Origin: Roseovarius sp. UBA6167
GTDB lineage: Bacteria > Pseudomonadota > Alphaproteobacteria > Rhodobacterales > Rhodobacteraceae
Assembly: GCA_002428225.1 (NCBI GenBank)
Contig: DIUD01000064.1
Location: forward strand, 1-6,414
Direction of reading: 5' to 3'
Length of the DNA: 6,414 nucleotides
Within the stretch, counting starts at the first letter, position 1; each line of letters begins with the position of its first letter. Shown one piece after another: positions 1 to 5,647 of this stretch. A model generated the notes under the pieces. The model ran no database searches. It saw only the letters and a program-made list of their open reading frames with translations, and was not told the DNA's origin. Made by a program: the position numbers and the translations under genes.

Positions 1-17
1 GCTCCGCGCGCGGCCTC

Positions 18-43
18 TTACACCAACCGCTGGGACACTGCCC
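18..43 (+). repeat. Possible terminal inverted repeat of an IS256-like element
   Basis: Similarity of the neighbouring IS66 transposase to its family stops at about position 42, after the conserved residues RNWAR. The bases beyond it read, on the minus strand, AGTGTC, then ten bases, then GTGTA. The terminus at 1683-1705 reads AGTGTC, then nine bases, then GTGTA on the same strand. This suggests that the edge here is the right end of another IS256-family element, whose body would lie to the left of the window. No transposase coding sequence is visible here, so the call rests on this resemblance and on the abrupt loss of IS66 homology. It could also be an unrelated deletion junction. Confidence 0.3.
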
Positions 44-1058
44 GGGCCCAGTTGCGGCCACCCTCGTCATGACCGGCAAAGAGCGCATTGCGGCGGTTCA
101 TGGCCGGGCTGCGGATGGCGTTTTCGACGAGGTTGGAGTCGATGTCGACGTGGCCATCGTCAAGGAACAGTTGGAAGCCGTCCTGGCGCTTGAGCATGTA
201 GGCCATGGCCTCGCCGAGGTCGGATTTGCGCGACACGCGTGCGGCCTGCGCCTTCAGCCACGCGAAGAATTCATCGACCAGCGGGCGGGACATTTCCTGC
301 CGGACAGCGCGGCGGTGGTCCGGGTCGGACCCTCGGATGGCGTCCTCGACCTTGTAGAGCGCAGCGATGCGCAACAGCGCCTCGTCGACGATGGGTGATC
401 CCTTCTTCGGCTTGGCCTTGATCAGCTTGCGTCGGCCATGCGCCCAGCAGAAGGCCAGCCGCAGCGGATCGCCGCCCGGGCGTTTCGGCGTGGCCAGATG
501 GGTATAGGCGCCATAGGCATCGACCTGGATCGTGCCGTTGAAGCCCTTGAGGATTTCGGCGGCGTATTCGCCTTTACGCCCGGGCCGATAGCGGAACACC
601 ACGCCGGGCGGCGCGGTGCCGTTCCAGCCACGGTCGTCGCGCAAGACCGCCCAAAGATAGCCCGTTGTCGTGTCGAAGACGCGCCTCTGGCACGATGTCT
701 TGCCGCGCCCGGGGTCGAGAACGGGCGCGGTGGTTTCCTCGACATAAAGCCGCGTGCTGTCGGCCATCAGACGCTTTGCCATGTGATCCACAACAGGCGC
801 GATGGCAGCACCCGTGCGCCCCATCCAATCCGCCAACACAGATCGGTCGATCGGCACACCATGGCGGGCCATCACCACAGATTGGCGATTGAGCGGCATA
901 TATTCTGAATGCTTGGAGACGGCGATCCGTGCCAGCAGCGCCTCTGTCGGCCGTTCGCAGGCCTCCTCGAACCCGTGGCGGCGACCTGCTCACCCCTCCA
1001 GCAGATGCGCCGATGCCTTGGCTTGCACAACGCCCGTGCGCCCTTTGGGGCAGGCATA
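43..1058 (-). pseudogene. tnpC: IS66-family transposase (TnpC), C-terminal fragment, degenerate
   Basis: This is the DDE transposase of an IS66-family element, remnant only. The frame starts inside the gene at 1058 with a YACPKG-type segment, then VVQAKASAHLLEG, and runs to the C-terminal NALFAGHDEGGRNWA block. All homology is in one frame, but an in-frame TGA (990-992) interrupts it. That stop sits in an apparent 39-base insertion (954-992) relative to the family's LLEG-x-x-PTEALLA. The longest open part starts at ATG 897-899 and ends at TAA 18-20. The first catalytic position, normally D in VDET, is E here (codon 738-740). The second D (VDAYGAY) and the E (SNLVENAIR) are kept. A further nine codons (669-695) are inserted between GRGKT and TGYLWA. 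The usual last 50 or so residues are missing after position 42. An active transposase is unlikely. The family call is firm; the size of the insertions is judged from remembered family sequences. Confidence 0.9.
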
Positions 1059-1059
1059 T

Positions 1060-1177
1060 CGGTGACGCCAAGATGACGACTGCCCTGCTTGATCGCGTCA
1101 CGCACCACTGCAGCATCATCGAGACCGGAAACACATCTTTCCGCTTCGCCCAAAGCAAATCCCGCAACAAAACCTGA
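1060..1177 (+). pseudogene. istB: IS21-family helper ATPase IstB, C-terminal fragment
   Basis: The plus-strand frame reads GDAKMTTALLDRVTHHC and then IIETGN and SFRF, ending at TGA 1175-1177. This is the characteristic C-terminus of IstB, the AAA+ ATPase that assists the IstA transposase of IS21-family elements. Only about 38 of the usual 240-260 residues remain. Upstream of 1060 the sequence changes abruptly to IS66 transposase on the opposite strand, so no start codon or Walker motifs exist here. The frame stays open further upstream, but those codons are antisense to IS66. It marks the 3' half of an element whose istA and most of istB are lost. Confidence 0.85.
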
Positions 1178-1182
1178 ACCCG

Positions 1183-1242
1183 AAAAAAGCAAAGCCCACA
1201 GACGAGCCTGCTATTTGGAGGCCGCTCGCCTGTGGGCTTTGC
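1183..1242 (-). terminator. Strong intrinsic terminator inside the IS21 end, reading inward
   Basis: The arms 1189-1207 and 1224-1242 form a 19-bp inverted repeat with one mismatch and a 16-base loop. In minus-strand RNA the mismatch (1202 against 1229) becomes a G-U pair, so the stem is continuous, and it is followed at once by six U (1183-1188). In plus-strand RNA the same position is an A-C mismatch and no U run follows the stem directly. The structure is thus built to stop transcripts that enter the element from its right side, which would run antisense into istB. Insulating hairpins near the ends of insertion sequences are well known; the function here is inferred. Confidence 0.75.
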
Positions 1243-1254
1243 CACATCAGGGGC

Positions 1255-1298
1255 GGGTCATTTTTAAATGATCAAACCGGGTCAGTTTTGAATGCACA
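1255..1298. repeat. IS21 terminal repeats: two 16-bp transposase-type sites
   Basis: Two copies of a 16-bp unit lie 24 bp apart: GGGTCATTTTTAAATG at 1255-1270 and GGGTCAGTTTTGAATG at 1279-1294, with 14 of 16 bases identical. IS21-family ends are known to carry several such short repeats, thought to be transposase binding sites. The outer copy is followed by CACA, which I take as the element edge. Confidence 0.75.
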
Positions 1299-1516
1299 TT
1301 GACAGCAATCTGGGCCTGCGTCTCGGCGATAGCCGTTTCCAGATCCTCCAGCGCCAGTTCCAGCTGCGCCGGCTCCAGTTTCTCGGATTTCGGCCCGAAC
1401 TTCGTGCGCCGATAATCCTGAACCTGGCCTTCCAGCTTCTCGATCAGCGCCTCAGGCTCTGCGATGAAGGCCTCTTTCTCGGCAACCACAGACTGCTCAT
1501 GCTGGCGCGCAGCGCG
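1299..1516 (-). pseudogene. tnpC: IS66-family transposase (TnpC), N-terminal fragment
   Basis: The minus-strand frame reads RAARQHEQ, then an EKEAFIAE-type coiled-coil segment, EALIEKLEGQVQDYRR, KFGPKSEKLEPAQLEL and ALEDLETAIAETQAQIA. This is the N-terminal leucine-rich and arginine-rich DNA-binding region of IS66 TnpC. It belongs with the C-terminal fragment at 43-1058, on the same strand and in the right order. The first 15-25 residues and the start codon are replaced by the IS256 remnant at about 1516. The homology stops near 1300 where the IS21 terminus begins. The open frame continues to a stop at 1247-1249 and upstream to 1687, but those parts are IS21 and antisense IS256 sequence. Confidence 0.85.
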
Positions 1517-1648
1517 CTCGAGGAAGCCGCGACCAAGCTGATCTATCTGGCGATCCGCAACTTCGAGAAAGGCGGCAGGAATGTCCGGGAATGGTTTGCG
1601 GCCCGGAACCAATTCGCTATCATGTTCGATGAGCGCTTCAATGCGTGA
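1517..1648 (+). pseudogene. IS256-family transposase, C-terminal fragment
   Basis: The plus-strand frame reads EEAATKLIYLAIRN, then FEKGGRNVREW and NQFAIMFDERFNA, ending at TGA 1646-1648. The pattern LKLIYLAIRN...W...NQFAI-F-ERF is the hallmark C-terminus of IS256-family (transposase mutator) proteins. About 42 residues of the usual 400 are present, so the catalytic DDE residues are gone. To the left, near 1516, the sequence becomes IS66 transposase on the other strand. The open frame upstream to 1292 is antisense IS66 and is not part of this gene. Confidence 0.85.
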
Positions 1649-1705
1649 CCGTATCTGAAACCCGCATGGGCCAGCCCAGATACACAAAGTTCATGACACT
1701 CCCCT
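1649..1705. repeat. IS256-element 3' end with terminal inverted repeat
   Basis: Between the IS256 transposase stop and the next recognisable coding sequence lie 57 bases. The last part reads GGGGAGTGTCATGAACTTTG on the minus strand (1685-1704), followed by TGTA. A short non-coding tail and a terminal repeat are expected here. The exact edge (about 1703-1705) is inferred from where the reading frame of the disrupted gene on the other side stops making sense. The matching left repeat is not in the window, so the inverted repeat cannot be verified. Confidence 0.55.
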
Positions 1706-1747
1706 ATCGACGGGCGCGCCGATGAGAATGATGTCCTTGCCCGGCAT
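1706..1747 (-). pseudogene. 5' stub of a gene cut by the IS256 end; possible ureohydrolase
   Basis: A minus-strand start (ATG 1745-1747) is preceded by ACGGGAG, eight bases upstream, a fair Shine-Dalgarno sequence. The frame reads MPGKDIILIGAPVD and then runs into the IS256 terminus, where it stops at TGA 1691-1693. A beta strand ending in LIGAPVD near the N-terminus is how many arginases and related ureohydrolases begin. Fourteen residues are too few for certainty, and other Rossmann-like or alpha/beta proteins could start this way. The stub lies 129 bp downstream of gap on the same strand. It shows that the IS pile-up destroyed a chromosomal gene rather than landing between genes. Confidence 0.45.
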
Positions 1748-1876
1748 GTCTGGTCTCCCGTGACCCGAGGTACAAGGGTGTCCCCGAATCGGGTTTATTG
1801 GAAGCGGATATCGCGCTGCCCGCGCCTGCCCGACCAATGGCCGCCGGGATCGCCCGTTCGCACGAACGCCCCTTGC

Positions 1877-2896
1877 TCAGGACGAGGAAAGCGGGTCGAT
1901 CACGCGCCCCATCGCCGCGGCCACGTCGAGCATCCGGTTGGAAAAGCCCCATTCGTTGTCATACCAGGCCAGCACGCGGGCAAGGCGGCCCCCCATCACG
2001 CGGGTCTGGTCGGTGGCAAGGACGGCGCTCATCGGGTTGTGGTTGAAATCCGACGACACCAGTTCGCGCCCCGTCACGTCGAGGATACCCCTGAGCGGCC
2101 CGGCGGCGGCTTTTGCGATGGCGGCGTTGATTTCCTCGGCGCTTGTGTCGCGCGCGGCCTCGAAGGTCAGATCGACGGCGCTGACATTCGGGGTGGGCAC
2201 GCGGATGGCCGTGCCGTCGAGGCGCCCCGCGAGGGCCGGCAGGACGAGACCCACGGCGCGCGCCGCCCCGGTTGTCGTGGGGATGATGTTCAGGCCCGCC
2301 GCCCGCGCGCGGTAGAGGTCACGATGCATCGTGTCGAGCGTCGGTTGATCGCCCGTGTAGCTGTGGATCGTGGTCATGAATCCGCGGGTGATGCCGATGA
2401 CCTCGTGCAGCACCTTGGCCACGGGGGCGAGGCAGTTGGTGGTGCAGGATGCGTTGGAAACGATGACGTCCTCGGGTGTCAGATCCTTGTGATTCACGCC
2501 GTAAACAACCGTGCGGTCGGCGCCGCTGGACGGGGCCGAGACGAGCACCCGGCGCGCGCCATTGCGAAGATGGCGCGCGGCGGCCTCGCGGTCGGTGAAG
2601 AGGCCGGTGCATTCGAGCACGATATCCACATCACCCCAGGGCAGCGCCTCCGGCTCGCGCAGCGCCGTCACCCGGATCGGGCCGGTTCCCGCGTCGATCG
2701 TGTCGCCGTTCACCGTGACGGGGCCGGGAAAGCGGCCATGCACGCTGTCGAATTCCAGCAGATGGGCATTGGTCCCGACCGGGCCGAGATCGTTGATGGC
2801 AATGATGCGCAGATCGTCGCGTCCCGATTCCACGAGCGCGCGCAGCACGTTTCGCCCGATCCGTCCGAAACCGTTGATGGCGAGGGCCGTTGTCAT
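1877..2896 (-). CDS. gap: Type I glyceraldehyde-3-phosphate dehydrogenase
   Basis: This 339-residue cytoplasmic enzyme reversibly oxidises glyceraldehyde 3-phosphate with phosphate and NAD(P) to 1,3-bisphosphoglycerate, in glycolysis (lower Entner-Doudoroff) or gluconeogenesis and the Calvin cycle. The N-terminal Rossmann fold shows INGFGRIGRN (residues 7-16) and AINDLG (33-38). The active-site motif SNASCTTN gives the catalytic Cys151, and His178 lies in TTIHSYTGDQ. The C-terminal block WYDNEWGFSNRM (311-322) is intact. The start at 2896 is chosen because AGGAGG lies seven bases upstream and the protein then begins exactly as the family does. The frame is open to 2962, but that extension would translate the promoter and operators. 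The gene is full length and apparently functional. It stands alone on its transcript or nearly so, and tandem operator-like sites in its leader suggest repression by a sugar-responsive regulator. Cofactor preference cannot be settled from what I see. Confidence 0.97.
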   Translation of the reverse strand: MTTALAINGFGRIGRNVLRALVESGRDDLRIIAINDLGPVGTNAHLLEFDSVHGRFPGPVTVNGDTIDAGTGPIRVTALREPEALPWGDVDIVLECTGLFTDREAAARHLRNGARRVLVSAPSSGADRTVVYGVNHKDLTPEDVIVSNASCTTNCLAPVAKVLHEVIGITRGFMTTIHSYTGDQPTLDTMHRDLYRARAAGLNIIPTTTGAARAVGLVLPALAGRLDGTAIRVPTPNVSAVDLTFEAARDTSAEEINAAIAKAAAGPLRGILDVTGRELVSSDFNHNPMSAVLATDQTRVMGGRLARVLAWYDNEWGFSNRMLDVAAAMGRVIDPLSSS

Positions 2897-2903
2897 GGCG
2901 TAT

Positions 2904-2909
2904 CCTCCT
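2904..2909 (-). promoter_or_regulatory. Ribosome binding site of gap
   Basis: The minus strand reads AGGAGG, a perfect Shine-Dalgarno core, seven bases before ATG 2894-2896. It decides the gap start against the longer open frame that begins at 2962. Confidence 0.85.
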
Positions 2910-2915
2910 GACTTC

Positions 2916-2942
2916 GTTATCGCTAACGTTGTTATCGCTAAC
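2916..2942. promoter_or_regulatory. Tandem operator-like sites in the gap leader
   Basis: Two identical 12-bp sites, GTTATCGCTAAC, lie at 2916-2927 and 2931-2942, 15 bp centre to centre. Each has GTTA/TAAC inverted half-sites around a central CG, the form typical of LacI-family operators. They sit 20-46 bases upstream of the gap start and just downstream of the best -35/-10 pair, a position suited to repression. In Rhodobacterales a LacI-family regulator of central carbon metabolism (CceR in Rhodobacter sphaeroides) is described. That it acts here is my inference; I cannot confirm its exact motif from memory. Confidence 0.65.
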
Positions 2943-2953
2943 GACTGCGTGCG

Positions 2954-2981
2954 AACATACACGAAAACCGCTTTTCGTCAA
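2954..2981 (-). promoter_or_regulatory. Candidate sigma-70-type promoter of gap
   Basis: On the minus strand TTGACG (2976-2981) and TATGTT (2954-2959) are separated by 16 bases. They match the housekeeping consensus at five of six and four of six positions. Transcription would start near 2947, immediately before the tandem operators. The sequence here is AT-richer than its surroundings. Confidence 0.55.
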
Positions 2982-3002
2982 TCCGCGAGCAAACGAAAGA
3001 AA

Positions 3003-3146
3003 TCAGCGCCAGAAGGCGAGATAGTCGATCAGCTCCATGAATTTGCGCGCAACAAGAAGCGATCCGGCCATGTCATGGCGCAGCAGGTCATAGCCAAGCG
3101 CCAGGGCGATCATTGCACCAAGCGCAAGCGCGATCTTGTCGGTCAT
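3003..3146 (-). CDS. Small single-helix membrane protein, function unknown
   Basis: This 47-residue protein starts at ATG 3144-3146 with AAAGG six to seven bases upstream. It begins MTDKIALALGAMIALALGYD, which forms one hydrophobic helix (about residues 5-19), followed by a short amphipathic tail ending in LIDYLAFWR. The frame is open further upstream to 3203, but that stretch is arginine-rich, lacks a ribosome site and is unlike the rest. I associate similar tiny membrane proteins next to gap genes with Rhodobacteraceae, from memory. It lies 106 bases upstream of gap on the same strand and 144 bases downstream of folC. Its stop at 3003-3005 leaves the gap promoter just outside the gene. Nothing in the sequence indicates a biochemical role. 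Confidence 0.7.
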   Translation of the reverse strand: MTDKIALALGAMIALALGYDLLRHDMAGSLLVARKFMELIDYLAFWR

Positions 3147-3290
3147 GGGCGGCCTTTCGTGAAACCCGGCCTCAGTCTTGCCCGAGCGCGCGCGCCCGCG
3201 CAAGCGACCGCGGGCCGCAGCGCGAGAACGGGCGCGTGTGACCCGGCCGCGGCATGGAAGAAGACGGGTTTGCGGGCCGGTTCCGCAGCG

Positions 3291-4565
3291 TCAGCCGTTT
3301 TCCCGCAGGATCCCCCCCGCAAGGTAGAGCGAGCCGCAGATCAGGATGCGCGCGCGCGGCTCGGTGGCCGCGATCCGTTGCACGGCGGCAAGCGCGCTCT
3401 CGGCGGTGTGTGCCACCAGCCCTGCGGCGCGGGCGGCCCGGGCCGTTGCTTCGGCGGGCAGGGTTGCCGCCTCGCCGGGGATCGACACGGCGGTGAGGCT
3501 CCGGGCCCGTGACGCCAGTGGCGCGAGATAGCCGGCGATATCCTTGGTGTCGAGCATCCCGCAGACCAGATGCGTGGGCCGCGGCGGCAGCGCAGCCAGG
3601 TGTCGCGCCAGCGCCTGCCCGGCGGCGGGGTTGTGCCCGCCATCGAGCCAGATTTCCGCGCGCGGGGCCGCCCGAGGGATCGGGCCGTGGGCAAGGCGCT
3701 GCATCCGCGCGGGCCAGACGGCGCGCGTGACCGCCCCCTCAAGCGCCTGCGCGCCGCGCCCGAGCGCGCGCAGCGCGGCGATCGCGGCGCCGGCATTGTC
3801 GAGCTGATGCGCGCCGGGCAGGTTCGGCAGCGGCAGGTCGCAAAGCCCGCTCTCGTCCTGAAAGACCAGCCGCCCGCGTTCCTCCCAGACATGCCAGTGC
3901 TGGCCCTGCGCGATCAGCGGCGCGCCAAGCCGCGCGGCCCGCGCCTCGATCACGGTCATTGCGTCGTCCTCCTGCGGGCCAACGATGCAGGGCACCTCTC
4001 GCTTGATGATACCCGCCTTCTCGGCCGCGATCTTCGCCAGCGTGTCGCCGAGATAACCCTCATGATCCATCGACACCGGCGTGATGATCGTGAGCGCGGG
4101 GCGCGCGACGACGTTGGTCGCGTCAAGCCGCCCGCCAAGCCCGACCTCGATCAGGGTATGATCGGCGGGCACGCGGGACATGGCCAGAAGGGCCGCACAG
4201 GTGGTGATCTCGAAATAGGTGATCGGCGCGCCGCCATTGGCGGCAAGGCATTCATCGAGCAGCGCGCCCAGGTGATCCTCGGCGATGAGGTCTCCCGCCA
4301 GCCGGATGCGCTCGTGAAACCGCGCGAGATGCGGCGAGGTGTAGGCGTGGACGCGCGCGCCCTCGGCCTCCAGCCCCGCGCGGATCATGGCCAGCGTCGA
4401 GCCCTTGCCATTGGTGCCCGCGATATGAACCACCGGCGGCAGTGCGTCTTGCGGGTTGCCGAGCGCGCCCAGCAGCCGCCAGACCCGGTCGAGCGTGAGG
4501 TCGATGATCCTGGGGTGCAGCGCCATCATCCGCGCAAGGATGACGTCCGAGCCGGGCGCGGTCAT
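3291..4565 (-). CDS. folC: Folylpolyglutamate synthase / dihydrofolate synthase
   Basis: FolC is a cytoplasmic Mur-ligase-family enzyme. It joins L-glutamate to dihydropteroate to make dihydrofolate and adds further glutamates to folates, using ATP. The 424-residue product has the expected length. It shows the P-loop HIAGTNGKGST (residues 47-57), YTSPHL (75-80), the LIEVGLGGRLDATN block (138-151) and the Mg/ATP-associated SMDHEGYLGDT segment (165-175). AEKAGI (181-186), LDGGHNP (307-313, C-terminal glutamate ligase domain) and GSLYLAGGIL near the end follow. The start is ATG 4563-4565, which overlaps the accD stop as ATGA and implies translational coupling. The open frame extends upstream to 4799, but that part is antisense-like accD sequence in another frame. 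The accD-folC pair is a common bacterial arrangement linking fatty acid and folate synthesis. Both activities are expected in one protein for this class. Confidence 0.95.
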   Translation of the reverse strand: MTAPGSDVILARMMALHPRIIDLTLDRVWRLLGALGNPQDALPPVVHIAGTNGKGSTLAMIRAGLEAEGARVHAYTSPHLARFHERIRLAGDLIAEDHLGALLDECLAANGGAPITYFEITTCAALLAMSRVPADHTLIEVGLGGRLDATNVVARPALTIITPVSMDHEGYLGDTLAKIAAEKAGIIKREVPCIVGPQEDDAMTVIEARAARLGAPLIAQGQHWHVWEERGRLVFQDESGLCDLPLPNLPGAHQLDNAGAAIAALRALGRGAQALEGAVTRAVWPARMQRLAHGPIPRAAPRAEIWLDGGHNPAAGQALARHLAALPPRPTHLVCGMLDTKDIAGYLAPLASRARSLTAVSIPGEAATLPAEATARAARAAGLVAHTAESALAAVQRIAATEPRARILICGSLYLAGGILRENG

Positions 4566-5479
4566 CCCTTGGGCGCGCCCTGCGGCCTGTCCGCGCCGCC
4601 GGGCGCGGGCAGGTCGCCCTTGATCGCGGGGGGCAGTCCCATGAGCATCCGGGTGATGGTGATGAGCTCCTCGCGCAGCGCCGTGCGCGGCGTCACCCGG
4701 TCGAGCATCCCATGCTCCAGCAGGTATTCGGCGCGCTGGAACCCCTCGGGCAGTTTCTCGCGGATGGTCTGCTCGATCACCCGCGGCCCGGCAAAGCATA
4801 TGAGCGCCCCCGGCTCGGCGATCTGCACATCGCCCAGCATCGCATAGGAGGCCGTGACGCCGCCGGTGGTGGGATGGGTCAGCACCACGATATAGGGCAG
4901 CCCCGCCTCGCGCAGCATCTGCACGGCGATGGTGGTGCGCGGCATCTGCATCAGGCTCAGGATCCCCTCCTGCATCCGGGCGCCGCCGGCGGCGGAAAAC
5001 AGGATCAGCGGGCGCCTCTGTTTCACCGCCGTCTCGGCGGCGGCGATGATGGCATTGCCCACATACATGCCCATCGACCCGCCCATGAAGCTGAAATCCT
5101 GCGCCGCGGCGACGATGGGCGTGCGCCCCATCTCGCCCGTGGCCACCAGCATCGCCTCTTTCTCGCCGGTCTCCTTCTGCGCGGCGCGCAGCCGGTCGGG
5201 ATATTTCTTCTGGTCGCGGAAATGCAGCGGGTCCGCGGGCGGTGCGGGCACCTCGATTTCCGAGAACACGCCGCCGTCGAACAGCGCGTCAAAGCGTGCG
5301 CGCGGCGAGATCGCCATGTGATGCCCGCATTGGGTGCAGACGTCGAGATTGTCCTTCAGCTCGCGGTGAAACAGCATCGTGCCGCAGCCGTCGCATTTGG
5401 ACCACAGGTTCTCGGGGATCTCGCGGCGCGAGAAGATCGAGTTGATGCGCGGGCGCACATAATTGGTGATCCAGTTCAT
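4562..5479 (-). CDS. accD: Acetyl-CoA carboxylase carboxyltransferase, beta subunit
   Basis: AccD, with AccA, transfers the carboxyl group from carboxybiotin (on AccB) to acetyl-CoA, making malonyl-CoA for fatty acid synthesis in the cytoplasm. The 305-residue protein begins MNWITNYVRP and has the N-terminal zinc ribbon with Cys29, Cys32, Cys48 and Cys51. The crotonase-fold core shows MGGSMGMYVGNAI (132-144), FSAAGGARMQEG (161-172, oxyanion-type glycines) and LTHPTTGGVTASYAMLGD (200-217). It also has AGPRVIEQTI near 230-239. The start at 5479 has AGGA about eleven bases upstream, rather far, but family alignment supports it. The frame is open to 5890, which would add unrelated sequence overlapping the divergent ferredoxin gene. 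The C-terminal tail is short and rich in Pro, Gly and Ala. It is the first gene of an accD-folC operon. Confidence 0.97.
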   Translation of the reverse strand: MNWITNYVRPRINSIFSRREIPENLWSKCDGCGTMLFHRELKDNLDVCTQCGHHMAISPRARFDALFDGGVFSEIEVPAPPADPLHFRDQKKYPDRLRAAQKETGEKEAMLVATGEMGRTPIVAAAQDFSFMGGSMGMYVGNAIIAAAETAVKQRRPLILFSAAGGARMQEGILSLMQMPRTTIAVQMLREAGLPYIVVLTHPTTGGVTASYAMLGDVQIAEPGALICFAGPRVIEQTIREKLPEGFQRAEYLLEHGMLDRVTPRTALREELITITRMLMGLPPAIKGDLPAPGGADRPQGAPKG

Positions 5480-5513
5480 CGACGGCTCGTTCCTGTCGCT
5501 TGTTCCGGCTTCT

Positions 5514-5542
5514 GAATTAAGCGGCGCGCGCGCGGAATGCAA
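5514..5542 (-). promoter_or_regulatory. Weak candidate promoter of accD
   Basis: On the minus strand TTGCAT (5537-5542) and TAATTC (5514-5519) are 17 bases apart, 35-63 bases upstream of the accD start. Matches to consensus are modest. It is the only AT-rich spot between accD and the divergent ferredoxin gene, which is the main argument for it. The 168-bp gap must hold promoters in both directions. I found no convincing one for the plus strand. Confidence 0.25.
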
Positions 5543-5647
5543 TCGGACAGGGGCGTTTTCGACACGCGCGGCAAATCGGCTCTGGTCTCGGGGCGGTGGT
5601 TTGGCTAGGTAACCTGTCGGGTTGCCGTCAAAGGGAGAAGGCCGCGC

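Larger units (their letters stand above)
1060..1298 (+). mobile_element. Right-end remnant of an IS21-family insertion sequence
   Basis: This block holds the istB 3' end, a long hairpin and an IS21-type terminus. It sits inside an IS66 transposase gene, whose N-terminal part resumes on its right and whose C-terminal part lies on its left. Roughly 75 codons of IS66 expected between the two flanks are missing. The IS21 left half and part of the target therefore seem to have been deleted together after insertion. The outer edge is placed at 1298 because the sequence there reads TGTGCATTCAAAACTGACCC on the minus strand, which has the TG...CA ends and ACTGACCC core of IS21-type termini. The inner edge near 1058-1060 is accurate to a few bases because both sides share TAT. 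Confidence 0.8.

Noticed and set aside
1247..1687. Single 146-residue minus-strand protein
   Set aside because: Only the middle part is IS66 transposase; its start region is antisense to the IS256 fragment and its end reads through the IS21 terminus, so it is a chimera of remnants rather than a gene.
1782..1798. CCCGAATCGGG followed by TTTATT between the gene stub and gap
   Set aside because: The stem has only four to five pairs with a minimal loop, too weak for a terminator, and no plus-strand gene ends there.
1760..2911. 383-codon open frame on the plus strand opposite gap
   Set aside because: It is antisense to a clearly conserved gap gene, shows no recognisable domain, is rich in Arg, Gly, His and Ala, and arises from the high GC third-position bias of gap.
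2897..2962. Upstream extension of gap by 22 codons
   Set aside because: It would translate the promoter and the tandem operators; the Shine-Dalgarno at 2904-2909 and family alignment place the start at 2896.
3194..3215. Perfect 7-bp GC hairpin (GCCCGCG/CGCGGGC) downstream of folC
   Set aside because: No T run follows on either strand, and such short GC stems are common by chance in this base composition; not called as a terminator.
3570..4847. 425-codon open frame on the plus strand opposite folC and accD
   Set aside because: It spans two unrelated real genes on the other strand, has low-complexity Arg/Gly/Ala composition and no ribosome site. It is a GC-bias shadow.
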